A stretch of DNA of 64,000 bases from Novosphingobium terrae (GTDB taxonomy: Bacteria; Pseudomonadota; Alphaproteobacteria; Sphingomonadales; Sphingomonadaceae), in the NCBI RefSeq assembly GCF_017163935.1, contig NZ_JABVZR010000003.1:62001-126000 (forward strand). Direction: 5' to 3'. Positions 9,407-18,247 of this stretch are shown here, piece after piece. A program made the position numbers and the translations under genes. The first letter of the stretch is position 1. Every line of letters starts with the position of its first letter. A model generated the notes under the pieces. It saw nothing but the letters and a program-made list of their open reading frames with translations. It was not told the DNA's origin and made no database searches.

Positions 9407-9859
9407 ATGACCGAAGCCTCCCATGACATCTCCGTGCTCAACGGCCTCATCGCTGCCACGCTTGACAGCGTGGATGGCTATACCGAAGCTGCGACGGAGA
9501 CCCAGAACGGCTCCTTTGCCACTCTCTTCAATGGCCTGGCGAGCGAACGCCGTCAGCTCGTGGCGCGCCTTCAGCAGGAAGTCGTGGCGTTGGGTGGTGA
9601 GGCCGAAGAGGATGGCACGATCCTGGCAAGCGCCCATCGCGTTTTCCTCAACCTCAAGGCAGTCGTGACCGGACATGACGACAAAGCCATCATCAACGAG
9701 GTTGAGGCGGGCGAAGATCACATCAAGGCGAAGTTTGAAGACGCGCTGAGCGACGACGAGCTTTCCGCATCGGTGGTGACATTGATCGGATCGGCCTACG
9801 ACTCCGTCAAGGCCGGTCATGACGAGATCCGCGATATCAAACATTCGTTTGAGCAGTGA
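9407..9859 (+). CDS. PA2169/DUF2383 family four-helix-bundle protein
   Basis: A 150-residue, mostly helical acidic protein with the DUF2383 core HDISVLNGLIAATLDSVDGY, then FNGLASERRQLVARLQQEV and VNGGEDHIKAKF-like spacing (here NEVEAGEDHIKAKFED). The family is ferritin-like in fold (PA2169 type). Members are common among stress-induced genes, but no activity is established. AGGAG lies five bases before the ATG. It stands alone between two long non-coding stretches. Confidence 0.88.
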   Translation: MTEASHDISVLNGLIAATLDSVDGYTEAATETQNGSFATLFNGLASERRQLVARLQQEVVALGGEAEEDGTILASAHRVFLNLKAVVTGHDDKAIINEVEAGEDHIKAKFEDALSDDELSASVVTLIGSAYDSVKAGHDEIRDIKHSFEQ

Positions 9860-10378
9860 TCCAGGTATGGGGTGGGGGCGGAACACCGCTCCTGCCTTCC
9901 GGCCTCATTTATGGCAAAGCATACATCGTGAGCCTCGGGCAGCGACAGCGTGGAACGCTGCAGGAAGGCCCATACTTTGAATTACTGAGATCGCGTAGAA
10001 GCGATGAATCAGTGCGGCTCGGTCAATATGTTGGACCAGCTCTCCGCCCAGTGTTGAGCAAGCGACGCGGGTTTCGCCCGTTGGAACGCCTCCGGGCAGG
10101 AATTTACGCCGACGCGATCTGTCCCCGACCAGGCGGTGCGGTCGCGCATGAGGAATTACCCACGCCGCGCCGAGCGCGACGACGCCGACCAGCAAAGTGG
10201 CAAGCGGGCGATAACCGGAATTAAGTTTCCGAAAACTGGAAGTGTGTTTCCGGTGTATCGCTCGATCCGTCACTCGATCATCATCCGAACGGGCCAGCAC
10301 CCAAAGGGACTCGCTGAGGCGGAGCCGAGCAGAGCGCCGTCCCGGCCTATGCCGAGAGAGGGCTTGGTGGCCTTGTCG
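9860..10378. other. Intergenic stretch, possible gene remnant on the minus strand
   Basis: No intact gene is supported. On the minus strand, around 10222-10100, a short frame encodes a plausible membrane helix (PLATLLVGVVALGAAWVIP) followed by arginine-rich residues. This resembles the C-terminal ends of small stress-linked membrane proteins. It has no convincing start, so it is at best a remnant. Confidence 0.3.
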
Positions 10379-10729
10379 CTAGTAGGAAAAACTTCCGGCC
10401 TTTGCCTTGGAGAAACCGCCCTCCCTCGGCCCCTTATCAATGGGTGTCTTGTCGCCGGGCGCGCGAGGAACAAAGCTGAAGCGATCACCCACCAGCTTTT
10501 CGCCCTCGATCTTGAAGGTTCCTGAAAGAGAGCTGCCCGACAGGATCACGTTTCCGTTGCTGACCTCGTAGTTGCCGCTCGCACCGGTGGAGAGGCTGAA
10601 GGTTTTCTCGCCAAAGGTCGCGACCACGCCCTGAGCCGGTCCGTTGACCATATTGTAGGTGCCCTGCACCGATCTGTGGCAACCCGCCAGGGCCAGCGCG
10701 CTCACCATTACCAACCATGCTTTACGCAT
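10379..10729 (-). CDS. Small predicted lipoprotein
   Basis: A 116-residue protein whose N-terminus MRKAWLVMVSALALAGC is a type II (lipoprotein) signal with an LALAGC lipobox, giving a mature protein that starts at Cys17. The rest is a short beta-rich domain with repeated turns (VATFGEKTFSLSTGASGNYE, then LSGTFKIEGEKLV) that suggest a small barrel or sandwich. The start has AGGAGG six bases upstream; an earlier in-frame Met at 10753 lacks one. Its function is unknown. It lies alone in the stress-rich region and is probably anchored in the outer or inner membrane. Confidence 0.8.
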   Translation of the reverse strand: MRKAWLVMVSALALAGCHRSVQGTYNMVNGPAQGVVATFGEKTFSLSTGASGNYEVSNGNVILSGSSLSGTFKIEGEKLVGDRFSFVPRAPGDKTPIDKGPREGGFSKAKAGSFSY

Positions 10730-10984
10730 TTCCGCCTCCTGCCGACCGCTCACCTGCAGCGGTATACGTGCCTATAAGCTAGGTCGATTCGCGCTGAAAG
10801 GGCAGGCCAAACAGGACAAGGAGCAGACACCTTTTTTGATGCCGGGCATCTCCGGCCCCGCAGAACGGGATGCCATTATCCTTCTCGGCGGTGCTACAGC
10901 CGGTGCCATCCTACTGTGAGCGGGCCTAGGCATCTTAGGGCGGGGATTGCTTCACACTGCCCTGATGCCTGTATGACCTCTAAA

Positions 10985-11218
10985 TCAAGTGGGAAGCCTA
11001 ATGGCCCCGAAAAATAGGCCGCAGGCCACCATATGGGCGCTGTTACGCGCGCGCATCTTGAGTCTGATATTTTCGATGTATCGCTCGACTGTGCGGGGAG
11101 CCAAGCTAATATGTCGTGCAATCTCTTTGGCAGACATTCCTAAAGCCACAAATGCAAGAATCTCAGATTCTCGCGCCGTTAGACGCGGTTGAACATCCAC
11201 CAGTTGGGTGATCAGCAC
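10985..11218 (-). CDS. Stand-alone LuxR-type helix-turn-helix regulator
   Basis: The 77-residue protein is almost entirely one LuxR/GerE DNA-binding domain (LTARESEILAFVALGMSAKE, IARHISLAPRTVERYIENIR). It has no receiver or ligand domain, so it is a solo output domain like small spore/GerE-type regulators. The start is GTG with AGGGAGA seven bases upstream. The C-terminal FFGAIRLPT is slightly longer than the minimal domain. Its targets are unknown; the AT-rich 11219-11715 stretch upstream would hold its promoter. Confidence 0.82.
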   Translation of the reverse strand: MLITQLVDVQPRLTARESEILAFVALGMSAKEIARHISLAPRTVERYIENIRLKMRARNSAHMVACGLFFGAIRLPT

Positions 11219-11715
11219 GCAGTGTCTCCCTGTTTCTTTATTATGACAATTGCAAATCGGTTGAGTTTTTATCTGTCCAGAGATCGGTATTTTGAATTTA
11301 GATATTTTTAACTCGGCGTAATAACCTTTTTGGAGTGGAAACGTTCCTGCGGGACTGATCCTGGTTAAAATGAAATGTCAATCTTTCAGATTTTGGCTTT
11401 TCATTCAGATCTATCGCAGCCGATTTCTTCTAGCGGATTAGCAATAAAACTTGCGAGCCAGCACGAGCCCGGTTGCGCGGCAATTGAGCGCGCAGATCTT
11501 GCAGGGCGGTTCTTAAGCGAGGGGCTGATTGCCTTCCAAAAGCTGCGTGGTGGCGGGAATGGTGCGGTCAGTGCATGATGGGTGTCCTCTCTTTTTTCAC
11601 TGAACTAACCTGGATCAGTGCATTAGTTTCCGCAGCCGTTTTCTTCCCGCCTTGGGGAACGCAGCGGCATCATGGAACATTCCGGCAGGGAGGCTAACTG
11701 ATCGAAAGCGAGCCC
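11219..11715. other. AT-richer intergenic region
   Basis: This stretch separates the LuxR-type gene from the phosphatase operon and is visibly less GC-rich than its surroundings. It contains a perfect 11-base palindrome, GGAAACGTTCC (11337-11347), and a 67-codon frame starting at 11375 without a ribosome site, which I do not call a gene. Confidence 0.4.
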
Positions 11716-12492
11716 ATGAGCGCCACCAAATCGTCCCCGGGCCTGCGCTGGCCCAGCATTCTGTGGCTCGTCCGCCATGGTCAGAGCGCGGGCAATGTTG
11801 CGCGCGATCTCGCAATGCAGCAGGGTCAATTACGCATCGACCTCACAGGTCGCGATGTCGACGTCCCCTTATCCGCTCTGGGTCGGCAACAGGCCAAGGC
11901 GCTGGGCCGCTGGTTCGGGCGGGGCGAGGACCGGCCCGAGGTTATCATGAGTTCGCCTTATGCCCGCGCCCTCGAGACAATGCAGCTCTTCCGGCAGGCA
12001 GGGGGCAGCGAGTCCCTCGAGACCCATGTCGATGAGCGGCTGCGCGAGAAGGAGTTCGGCATTCTGGATGGATTGACCACAAAAGGCATTCATCGGTTGC
12101 ATCCAGAACAGGCGGAATTTCGCCGCAGGCTGGGGAAGTTCTATCACCGCCCGCCGGGCGGGGAATCCTGGACAGACGTCATTTTCCGCCTCCGTGCGGT
12201 GCTCGATACGGTCTCCCTGCATCACGCAGGCCGACCGGTTATGATCGTGGCGCATCAGGTTGTCGTCCTGTGCCTGCGCTACATTATCGAGGGCCTGAAC
12301 GAGGCCGAGATCTTGGCAATCGATCGCGCAGGCGACATCGCCAACTGCGCGGTGACCGAATATCGCTTCGATCCGGCGGTTGGCCATCACGGCGGCCTGC
12401 AACTGACGCGCTACAACGCTGTCGTGCCCATGGATGAACATGCGGCTCTTGTCACCAGCGAGCCCGATCATATGGTGGCGGCGCGTGGATAG
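11716..12492 (+). CDS. Histidine phosphatase family protein (phosphoglycerate-mutase-like)
   Basis: A 258-residue branch-1 histidine phosphatase. The phosphohistidine motif is LVRHGQSAGN at about residues 18-27. The second Arg lies in SSPYARALETM, the catalytic acidic residue in DERLREKEFGILDG, and the distal His in VMIVAHQVVV. The PPGGESW block is shared with fructose-2,6-bisphosphatase/GpmB-like phosphatases. The substrate cannot be read from sequence. It is the first gene of an operon with overlapping junctions: its TAG stop is embedded in the next gene's start. Coupling to an NAD(P)HX repair enzyme suggests a phosphorylated nucleotide or sugar substrate. Confidence 0.9.
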   Translation: MSATKSSPGLRWPSILWLVRHGQSAGNVARDLAMQQGQLRIDLTGRDVDVPLSALGRQQAKALGRWFGRGEDRPEVIMSSPYARALETMQLFRQAGGSESLETHVDERLREKEFGILDGLTTKGIHRLHPEQAEFRRRLGKFYHRPPGGESWTDVIFRLRAVLDTVSLHHAGRPVMIVAHQVVVLCLRYIIEGLNEAEILAIDRAGDIANCAVTEYRFDPAVGHHGGLQLTRYNAVVPMDEHAALVTSEPDHMVAARG

Positions 12493-13393
12493 GGGCGCCG
12501 TTACCCTCGATCTGGCTTGTCTGGGCGATCACCCGCTGCCCGAACCCGACCCGCAAACGGACAAGAACGGGCGCGGCCGAGTCCTGGCGGTCGGGGGCTG
12601 CCGCGAAGTGCCCGGCGGCATAGCCCTGACGGTCGAGGCCGCCCTTCGCGCGGGGGCGGGCAAGGTTCGTCTCGCCACCATCACATCGGCAGCGCTGACC
12701 TTGGGCATTGCCATGCCCGAAATCGCCGTGGTGGCCTTGGGCGAAAGCGCAGACGGACATATCGCCAATCTCGATGCCCTTGCAAAAAGCGAATGGGACG
12801 CAATGGTCGCAGGACCAGCGATGTCCTGTCACGATGGATGTTCCGCTCTGGCTGAGCGCCTCCTCGGCTTCGACGACGGTCACGCGGCGCTTATTCTCGA
12901 TGCAGCACTGCTGATGGCTTTGCCCCGTTGTGGCCAGTCGCTCAAGACGCGCAGCACGCATGCCGTTTTGACGCCTCATATCGGCGAGATGGCGGCCATG
13001 TTGGAATGTGACGTCGAGGCGATAAAGCAGGACGGGGCGCGGGCAGCCCGGGAGGCGGCTGATCGGTTTGGCGCCGTTGTGGTGTTCAAGGGAGCGACGA
13101 ACTGGATTGCGACGCCGGAAGGCCAGCTCTTCCGCTATAGCGGCGGCAGCGTCGGATTGGCCACAGGTGGTTCGGGCGATGTGCTCGCAGGGATTGCCGC
13201 CGGGCTGGCGGCACGGGGCGTCGGCCCCTTGAGCGCAGCGCTGTGGTCTGTCTGGCTGCACGGCGAGGCCGGGCGCGTATGTAGCGCAACCATCGGCCCG
13301 CTGGGCTTTCTGGCGCGTGACTTACCTCTTCACGTCCCGGCGCTGATGGCGGCTGCCGCAGCAACGAAACGTGTTGCACCCGATGACTCATGA
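12485..13393 (+). CDS. nnrD: ADP/ATP-dependent NAD(P)H-hydrate dehydratase
   Basis: A 302-residue YjeF-C/ribokinase-fold enzyme that repairs hydrated NAD(P)H (NADHX, NADPHX). Blocks seen are GRVLAVGGCREVPGGIALTV, AALRAGAGKVRLAT, TPHIGEMAAML, VVFKGATNWIATPEG and the nucleotide/catalytic motif TGGSGDVLAGIAAGLA. The N-terminal epimerase domain found in most bacterial YjeF (Nnr) fusions is absent. I chose the GTG at 12485, which overlaps the preceding stop by eight bases; the open frame reaches an ATG at 12434 deep inside that gene. Its TGA overlaps the next ATG (ATGA), so translation is probably coupled. Confidence 0.88.
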   Translation: MDRGAVTLDLACLGDHPLPEPDPQTDKNGRGRVLAVGGCREVPGGIALTVEAALRAGAGKVRLATITSAALTLGIAMPEIAVVALGESADGHIANLDALAKSEWDAMVAGPAMSCHDGCSALAERLLGFDDGHAALILDAALLMALPRCGQSLKTRSTHAVLTPHIGEMAAMLECDVEAIKQDGARAAREAADRFGAVVVFKGATNWIATPEGQLFRYSGGSVGLATGGSGDVLAGIAAGLAARGVGPLSAALWSVWLHGEAGRVCSATIGPLGFLARDLPLHVPALMAAAAATKRVAPDDS

Positions 13394-15678
13394 TCACCCG
13401 CACGAGCCTGGAGCCTGCGAAGATAAGACACTGTTATGCGAGAGTGACAATGAGGGACCAAGACCATAGCGACCATAGCCAGATTGCGGGATTGAGCCCG
13501 CAGGTTCTCGCGCTGCGCGCTGAGCTGGCCGAGCGTTCCATGCGGAGCATCGATGCCTTCAGTCTGGGAGATCTCACGGTCAATGTCTCTGAAGGTCGGG
13601 ACTCGCTTTGGGCGCTTCTCCGCCGGCCCGGCCGGGGTGGACTGGCAGTTCGGTTGGCTTATGCTCCGGGCGGATTCGAGAAAACGAGCAGGCTTCGCCG
13701 CCGTGCCGGCGAAACGCTGCGGCTTTCGGCTCGAAGTGCCATCGGGCGCCATCTCGTCGTCTTGCGCACCGAAGGTCTTGACCTGCAACGTTTGCATTTC
13801 ACCGTTCAGCTCACACCCGCCGCCGATCTGCTGCTGCCCTTCCTGCCGCGCGATATCTATCCTCTCGACGCTGACGACGATCCGGCCGGAGTTGTCGGCA
13901 ATGTCGAAGCAGCGCAGCGCGGGCTGAACACAGGGCTTATCTATTTCCACCTCGACAAGCCGGAGATGGGGAGCGTGCTCTATCTGCAGAACCTGACGGC
14001 GCTGAACGACTATTTTCGTGCAACCCATACGAAACCTGACGGGGCCGTGGGCGGGGAGTGGCCCGAGCTCGGCTATTTGCCGCCCACGCCCCCGCAAAGC
14101 GGGACGCCGCCCACCCATCCCTTGCCCGCAGGCAAGCAATTGACCATTGCGGATGGTATTCTCGTACTGCGCGACAGCGCGCCGCCTGATGAGCGCGATT
14201 CAGCCCGGCGCTTTATCCAGATGCTCGGGGCTGCCTACACGGCGCTTGAGCTGCCCCCCATCGAGTACCATGATTGGGTTGATCGGGCGGAGCGCACCAT
14301 CTCGGATCTGTCCCGCTCGCCCAAAGCCACCGTCCGCCATTACGGTCATCGCTATGCCCATCCTTACACGGCCAGCGAATATCCCGACATCATGGTCCAG
14401 ATGGCACTTCTTGCACAAATGCACGATTTTGCCAGATGGAGCGAGACCCCTATCCCGCTCCAGACAGATTTCGAGGCAGGGCTCGAGAAATTCTACGACC
14501 CCAGGCTTAAAGCGCTGCGTCGCTATCTGCCTAATGTCGGCCAGGACAAAGACGCGGACGCGGTCGATAGCTGGTATCTCTACCACCCGCTGATGAACCT
14601 CTGTCGCCTTGCCATCGCGGGCAACGACAAGGCGCGAGACCTCTTCGGGCGCTCGATCGATTTCGGCATCAAGGCCGCTCACCATTTCAAATACAAATGG
14701 CCGGTGCAGTATAAGATTACTGATTTTTCAGTGATAACCCCCGTGGCGCCCGCTGACGGGCGCGGCCAGACCGATGTGGGCGGCATGTATGCCTGGGTCA
14801 TGCTGCAGGGGTACGAGCTCACGCGCGAGGAGCGGTTCTTGCATGAGGCACAGGCCGCACTTGATGCCGCCCAGGACCTTCGCTTCAACCTCAACTACCA
14901 GGCCAATCTCACGGCATGGGGTGCCGCAGCCTGCCTGCGCCTCTGGCGCATCACAAACATCGATCGCTATCGGCTGCAGAGCCATGTCTATCTGGCCAGC
15001 TTCTTCCACAATTGCGCGATATGGGAATCGGACATCGCGCAGGCCGTGCATTACCGGAATTTCCTGGGCGTGACCTGTCTGCAGGACGCTCCCTACATGG
15101 CAGTATACGAGTGTTTCGACAGCTTCTGTGCCTTTGAGGATTACCTGCGCGATAGTGGCCCCGAGCTGGAACCGGCCGCACGCATGCTCATCAGTCAATA
15201 TTGCCGCTATGCGCTCGACCGGGCCTGGTACTATTATCCCGACACCCTGCCCGAGGGCGGCTTGGCGCAGGACATTCGCAACGGGCATATCGATCGTAGT
15301 CTGTCGTTCCCGCTGGAAGACCTTTATGTTGATGGTCAGCCAGCGGGACAAGTTGGTCAGGAGATTTATGGTGCGGGGGCCGCGCTGGCCTTCGCTGTCC
15401 GGTCATTCCACCCGGTTGCAGGCGCAGCCTTCCGTTTGTTCTGTGACCACTTTATCATGGCAAGTGAGCGCACTGGAGAGCGAGCGATCACGATAAGCCT
15501 CGACGGCGGCGAGACATGCTCTGCCTTGCTGTCGGCAACACCTATCGGAAAAGAGCCTTTACCCAAATTCATCGTTCTGACAGCGGGTGGCGATCGCTTG
15601 CGCCCCTCTCGAACTGTCCCGGAAAGGATCGAGTTCCAGGTGCCTGCCAACGGCCGTCTCCTCATCAGCTGGATCTAA
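13390..15678 (+). CDS. Large protein of unknown function, probable beta-domain plus helical toroid
   Basis: I do not recognise this 762-residue protein. Its first ~260 residues look beta-rich, with a proline-rich linker (PPTPPQSGTPPTHPLPAG). The remainder is helical with repeated aromatic residues and regularly spaced helices (SWYLYHPLMNLCRLAIAG, YAWVMLQGYELTREERFLHE, LTAWGAAACLRLWRI). This resembles the (alpha/alpha)6 toroids of carbohydrate-active enzymes. A beta-rich tail (FQVPANGRLLISWI) ends it. There is no signal peptide. The ATG overlaps the nnrD stop as ATGA, so it is the third gene of the phosphatase/nnrD operon; an internal ATG at 13450 is an alternative start. A carbohydrate-directed role is inference from shape only. 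Confidence 0.75.
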   Translation: MITRTSLEPAKIRHCYARVTMRDQDHSDHSQIAGLSPQVLALRAELAERSMRSIDAFSLGDLTVNVSEGRDSLWALLRRPGRGGLAVRLAYAPGGFEKTSRLRRRAGETLRLSARSAIGRHLVVLRTEGLDLQRLHFTVQLTPAADLLLPFLPRDIYPLDADDDPAGVVGNVEAAQRGLNTGLIYFHLDKPEMGSVLYLQNLTALNDYFRATHTKPDGAVGGEWPELGYLPPTPPQSGTPPTHPLPAGKQLTIADGILVLRDSAPPDERDSARRFIQMLGAAYTALELPPIEYHDWVDRAERTISDLSRSPKATVRHYGHRYAHPYTASEYPDIMVQMALLAQMHDFARWSETPIPLQTDFEAGLEKFYDPRLKALRRYLPNVGQDKDADAVDSWYLYHPLMNLCRLAIAGNDKARDLFGRSIDFGIKAAHHFKYKWPVQYKITDFSVITPVAPADGRGQTDVGGMYAWVMLQGYELTREERFLHEAQAALDAAQDLRFNLNYQANLTAWGAAACLRLWRITNIDRYRLQSHVYLASFFHNCAIWESDIAQAVHYRNFLGVTCLQDAPYMAVYECFDSFCAFEDYLRDSGPELEPAARMLISQYCRYALDRAWYYYPDTLPEGGLAQDIRNGHIDRSLSFPLEDLYVDGQPAGQVGQEIYGAGAALAFAVRSFHPVAGAAFRLFCDHFIMASERTGERAITISLDGGETCSALLSATPIGKEPLPKFIVLTAGGDRLRPSRTVPERIEFQVPANGRLLISWI

Positions 15679-15984
15679 GCCCCGTCGGCGCACCGACCTA
15701 CCGTGGAAACGAAAGGAGCACCGCAACCGGTTGACTGATTTCATGATGGCATGAGGCACATTGAACACAGACATGCTCGATCGGCAGTTGGTCTCGTATA
15801 TCCCTCACCTGAGCCAGGGAAACGCTACGGCGACGAACTGTCGAACAGGCGTGTTCTCGCTAGTCTGGCGCTCCTGGCATCTTCGCGGGATCAATCTGGG
15901 TTAGCGCATTTGCGGCCCTGGTCGGCGAACAAAGGCATTCCCCGCAGCTTTCTTCAGCAGACCAATTACAAGAGTGGATGCGTC

Positions 15985-16875
15985 ATGGCGACCAAATTTG
16001 AGCAACAAGAGAGAGCGTCACAGTTCCTCAACGATGACTTTCAGCGCGGCCTGGCTCAATGGAACAGACTTCGTCTGGCCCCGGGCCTGGCGGACGGCGA
16101 TTGGCAAGAGGCACTCGAGCGTGACCACAAGATGCTTCGGCTGCAAGGTGGTTTCCTCGAGGAATTGCGCGACGAGGTAAGATCTGAAGCTGCGGAAGTA
16201 CCGACGGAGGCCACCGCGTTCGTAGAATGGTTCGAGGATCTCAAAATCGAAGGACCGGGCCAGGGGGATGCTCTTTTTCCATGGTTGGCCGAGGAAGCGT
16301 CGCGCGACGAGCTCACATGGTTCTTCGAGCAGGAAGCGGCAGGAGAGGCTGGATTTGACGACTTGGTGGCCATGACGCAGGTCAAGCTGCCTGTCGGCCC
16401 TAAGCTGGAACTGGCTCGAAATTATTGGGATGAAATGGGTCGGGGAAATATCCGCGGCATGCATGGGCCCATGCTTGATGCGCTGGTCGATACGTTAGAC
16501 GTTCGACCCTCCATTGGGACGACAGTCTGGGAAAGCCTCGCCCTGGCCAACGCTATGACGGCGATGGCTTCGTCTCGCCGATACGCATGGCATTCCGTCG
16601 GGGCACTCGGTGTGATCGAACTGACCGCGCCCGGTCGCTCCGCGCTCGTCGCGCAGGGACTGCGACGGGTGGGCCTGTCCGGGAAGGAGCGGCGTTATTT
16701 CGATCTTCATGCGGTTCTCGATGTGAAACACAGTCAGGATTGGAACCGCGAGGCGCTGACACCGGCCATTCAAGAAAACCCTGCCCGCGCCCAGGCTATT
16801 GCTGAGGGCGCTTTGATCAGATTGCGCTGCGGCGCCCGCTGTTTTGGACGCTATCGAATGCATCTCTGGGAATGA
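15985..16875 (+). CDS. Iron-containing redox enzyme family protein (heme-oxygenase-like fold)
   Basis: About 296 residues, all-helical. Spaced Glu/His positions typical of haem-oxygenase-like diiron proteins are visible: FFEQEAAGEAGFDDL, YWDEMGRGNIRGMHG, and later LDVKHSQDWN. The middle region LANAMTAMASSRRYAWHSVG and LGVIELTAPGRSALVAQGL is characteristic of the iron-containing redox enzyme family (Haem_oxygenas_2). The specific reaction is unknown; relatives include oxidative N- and C-cleaving enzymes. The open frame extends to 15751, but the ATG at 15985 begins the conserved part. The 300 bases before it hold no other gene. Confidence 0.82.
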   Translation: MATKFEQQERASQFLNDDFQRGLAQWNRLRLAPGLADGDWQEALERDHKMLRLQGGFLEELRDEVRSEAAEVPTEATAFVEWFEDLKIEGPGQGDALFPWLAEEASRDELTWFFEQEAAGEAGFDDLVAMTQVKLPVGPKLELARNYWDEMGRGNIRGMHGPMLDALVDTLDVRPSIGTTVWESLALANAMTAMASSRRYAWHSVGALGVIELTAPGRSALVAQGLRRVGLSGKERRYFDLHAVLDVKHSQDWNREALTPAIQENPARAQAIAEGALIRLRCGARCFGRYRMHLWE

Positions 16876-16956
16876 AACGCTCTCTCTGAACGTCGTACGG
16901 AGCAGCCTGCCTGCTGAAGTACCGGGACAAAACAACTCTCACCCAAGGAGAAACTC

Positions 16957-17136
16957 ATGGTTGACCAAAAACGCGAAGGCCCGTTGGGCGACGTCATCCC
17001 GACCCCAGATGCCCCTGACATGGAAACACCGGGCGGGCAAAAGCCTGAGAAAATTGAGGACCGGCCCAATGTTAGCCACGTGACGCCAGAGGATTACCCC
17101 GAGGAGGAACGCGCCAAGCTCGAACCGAACGAATGA
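16957..17136 (+). CDS. 59-residue acidic, proline-rich protein of unknown function
   Basis: A short gene with a strong ribosome site (AAGGAG, six bases before the ATG). The product is hydrophilic and probably disordered: MVDQKREGPLGDVIPTPDAP at the start, then Glu/Pro-rich sequence ending YPEEERAKLEPNE. No membrane segment or domain is recognisable. It follows the redox enzyme by 81 bases and may be co-transcribed with it. Codon choice matches neighbouring genes. Small charged proteins like this are frequent in sphingomonad stress regulons, but no function can be assigned. Confidence 0.65.
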   Translation: MVDQKREGPLGDVIPTPDAPDMETPGGQKPEKIEDRPNVSHVTPEDYPEEERAKLEPNE

Positions 17137-18247
17137 GCGGGCCAAGCTTGGCGAAGAGCTGAAGCTGCAGTTCGTCATAGCCCATGCCGGTTGGCTCGGT
17201 GCGATGAGGGCGATCAGCGGAAAGCCTCACGCCGACCGCATCGCCCGCCAGTATGAGCAGATCTATGCCATCGATCTGCACCGCGCAATTCAAGGCACGC
17301 ATGGCTTCCAGCCCAGAGAGCAGCGGCATGCGCCGCAAGATGCGTCCATGCCCAACTTTATCCCGAGAGGACGAGACATGGGGCGACCTGCGATCATCGC
17401 GGGTTCTCCCGTTTGCCCGTTGCTTTTCAGCACATTGGCGCCAGCTATCATCTCAACATGCCCAATCCCATGGCGTACTCCTCAACGGGAATGATGGACA
17501 ATTTGATGATCAGCGCCCCGGAGCTTCAACAGATGGGCATCATGAACCACGAGGCGCGAAGCTAGGGCACGCACACCGGGCCGGCCCCGATTGCACCGTC
17601 ACCACCCCCTGCATTTGCCCCCGGAGATGGTGCGGAAGCCGTGAACAGCTATGTCGCAAGCATCTCTCGGCGGGACGCATCGCGCGCCGTCCAGTTGCCC
17701 GCGGCGCCTCCATCACCGCGGGGTGCAGAATGTGTGCAACAGCGTGGCGCCAGCCCTCGCACACGACCCGAAGAATGGCTTCGGCTGCGTATCGCGGGGG
17801 AGGCGAAGCTAGATTTCACACTCGTCAAAGCCAGTTGGCGGCACATTAGTGAAGGGAAATGGCCTGCCGATGCCGTTGCCCAATATCGAAAAAACGTCGC
17901 TCAGGGGCTCGCACGGGAGGGCGTCGATCTCAATGCCACGCAGCCCACTGCGGAAGGCTTTGTCCCAAAGTGAGTGTGAGAAAGCCTCGCGAAACGCGAA
18001 CGAGCGGATCGCCCGCAGCAGCGCAATTGTCGAGGAACCGCCAAAGGGGCGGCAAAACAAGTCGCAAAACAGCCCTTGCGCAAGCAGGTGTGCAAGCACC
18101 TCCCGGAATCCCGGGCCTGAGCGCTTACGCCATTCAAACCAATGGCAGCTATTGGCGCGCCGGTTAGGGCAAGATGCTTATGGCTGAGTGCCGGCACGGC
18201 AAGGAAAGCGGCGATACACCTTTCACCGCTGTAGAAGGATCCGTCCA
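17137..18247 (+). pseudogene. Probable decayed coding region
   Basis: No intact gene can be supported over 1.1 kb, yet protein-like stretches appear in different frames. Around 17135-17370, one frame (KLQFVIAHAGWLGAMRA, then YEQIYAIDLHRAIQGTHGF) has no start codon. Around 17415-17565, another frame reads FQHIGASYHLNMPNPMAYSS and ends at TAG. From 17641 to 17973 a GTG-started frame ends in a plausible helical segment (EEWLRLRIAGEAKLDFTLVK). This pattern fits frameshifted remnants of one or more genes. The ancestral families are not recognised. Confidence 0.35.

Noticed and set aside
9905..10300. A 131-codon minus-strand frame with one membrane helix
   Set aside because: Only the middle looks protein-like. 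There is no ribosome site and the ends are low quality; it may be a remnant but not an intact gene.
11375..11578. A 67-codon + strand frame
   Set aside because: No ribosome site and no recognisable product. It lies in AT-rich sequence where chance frames start easily.
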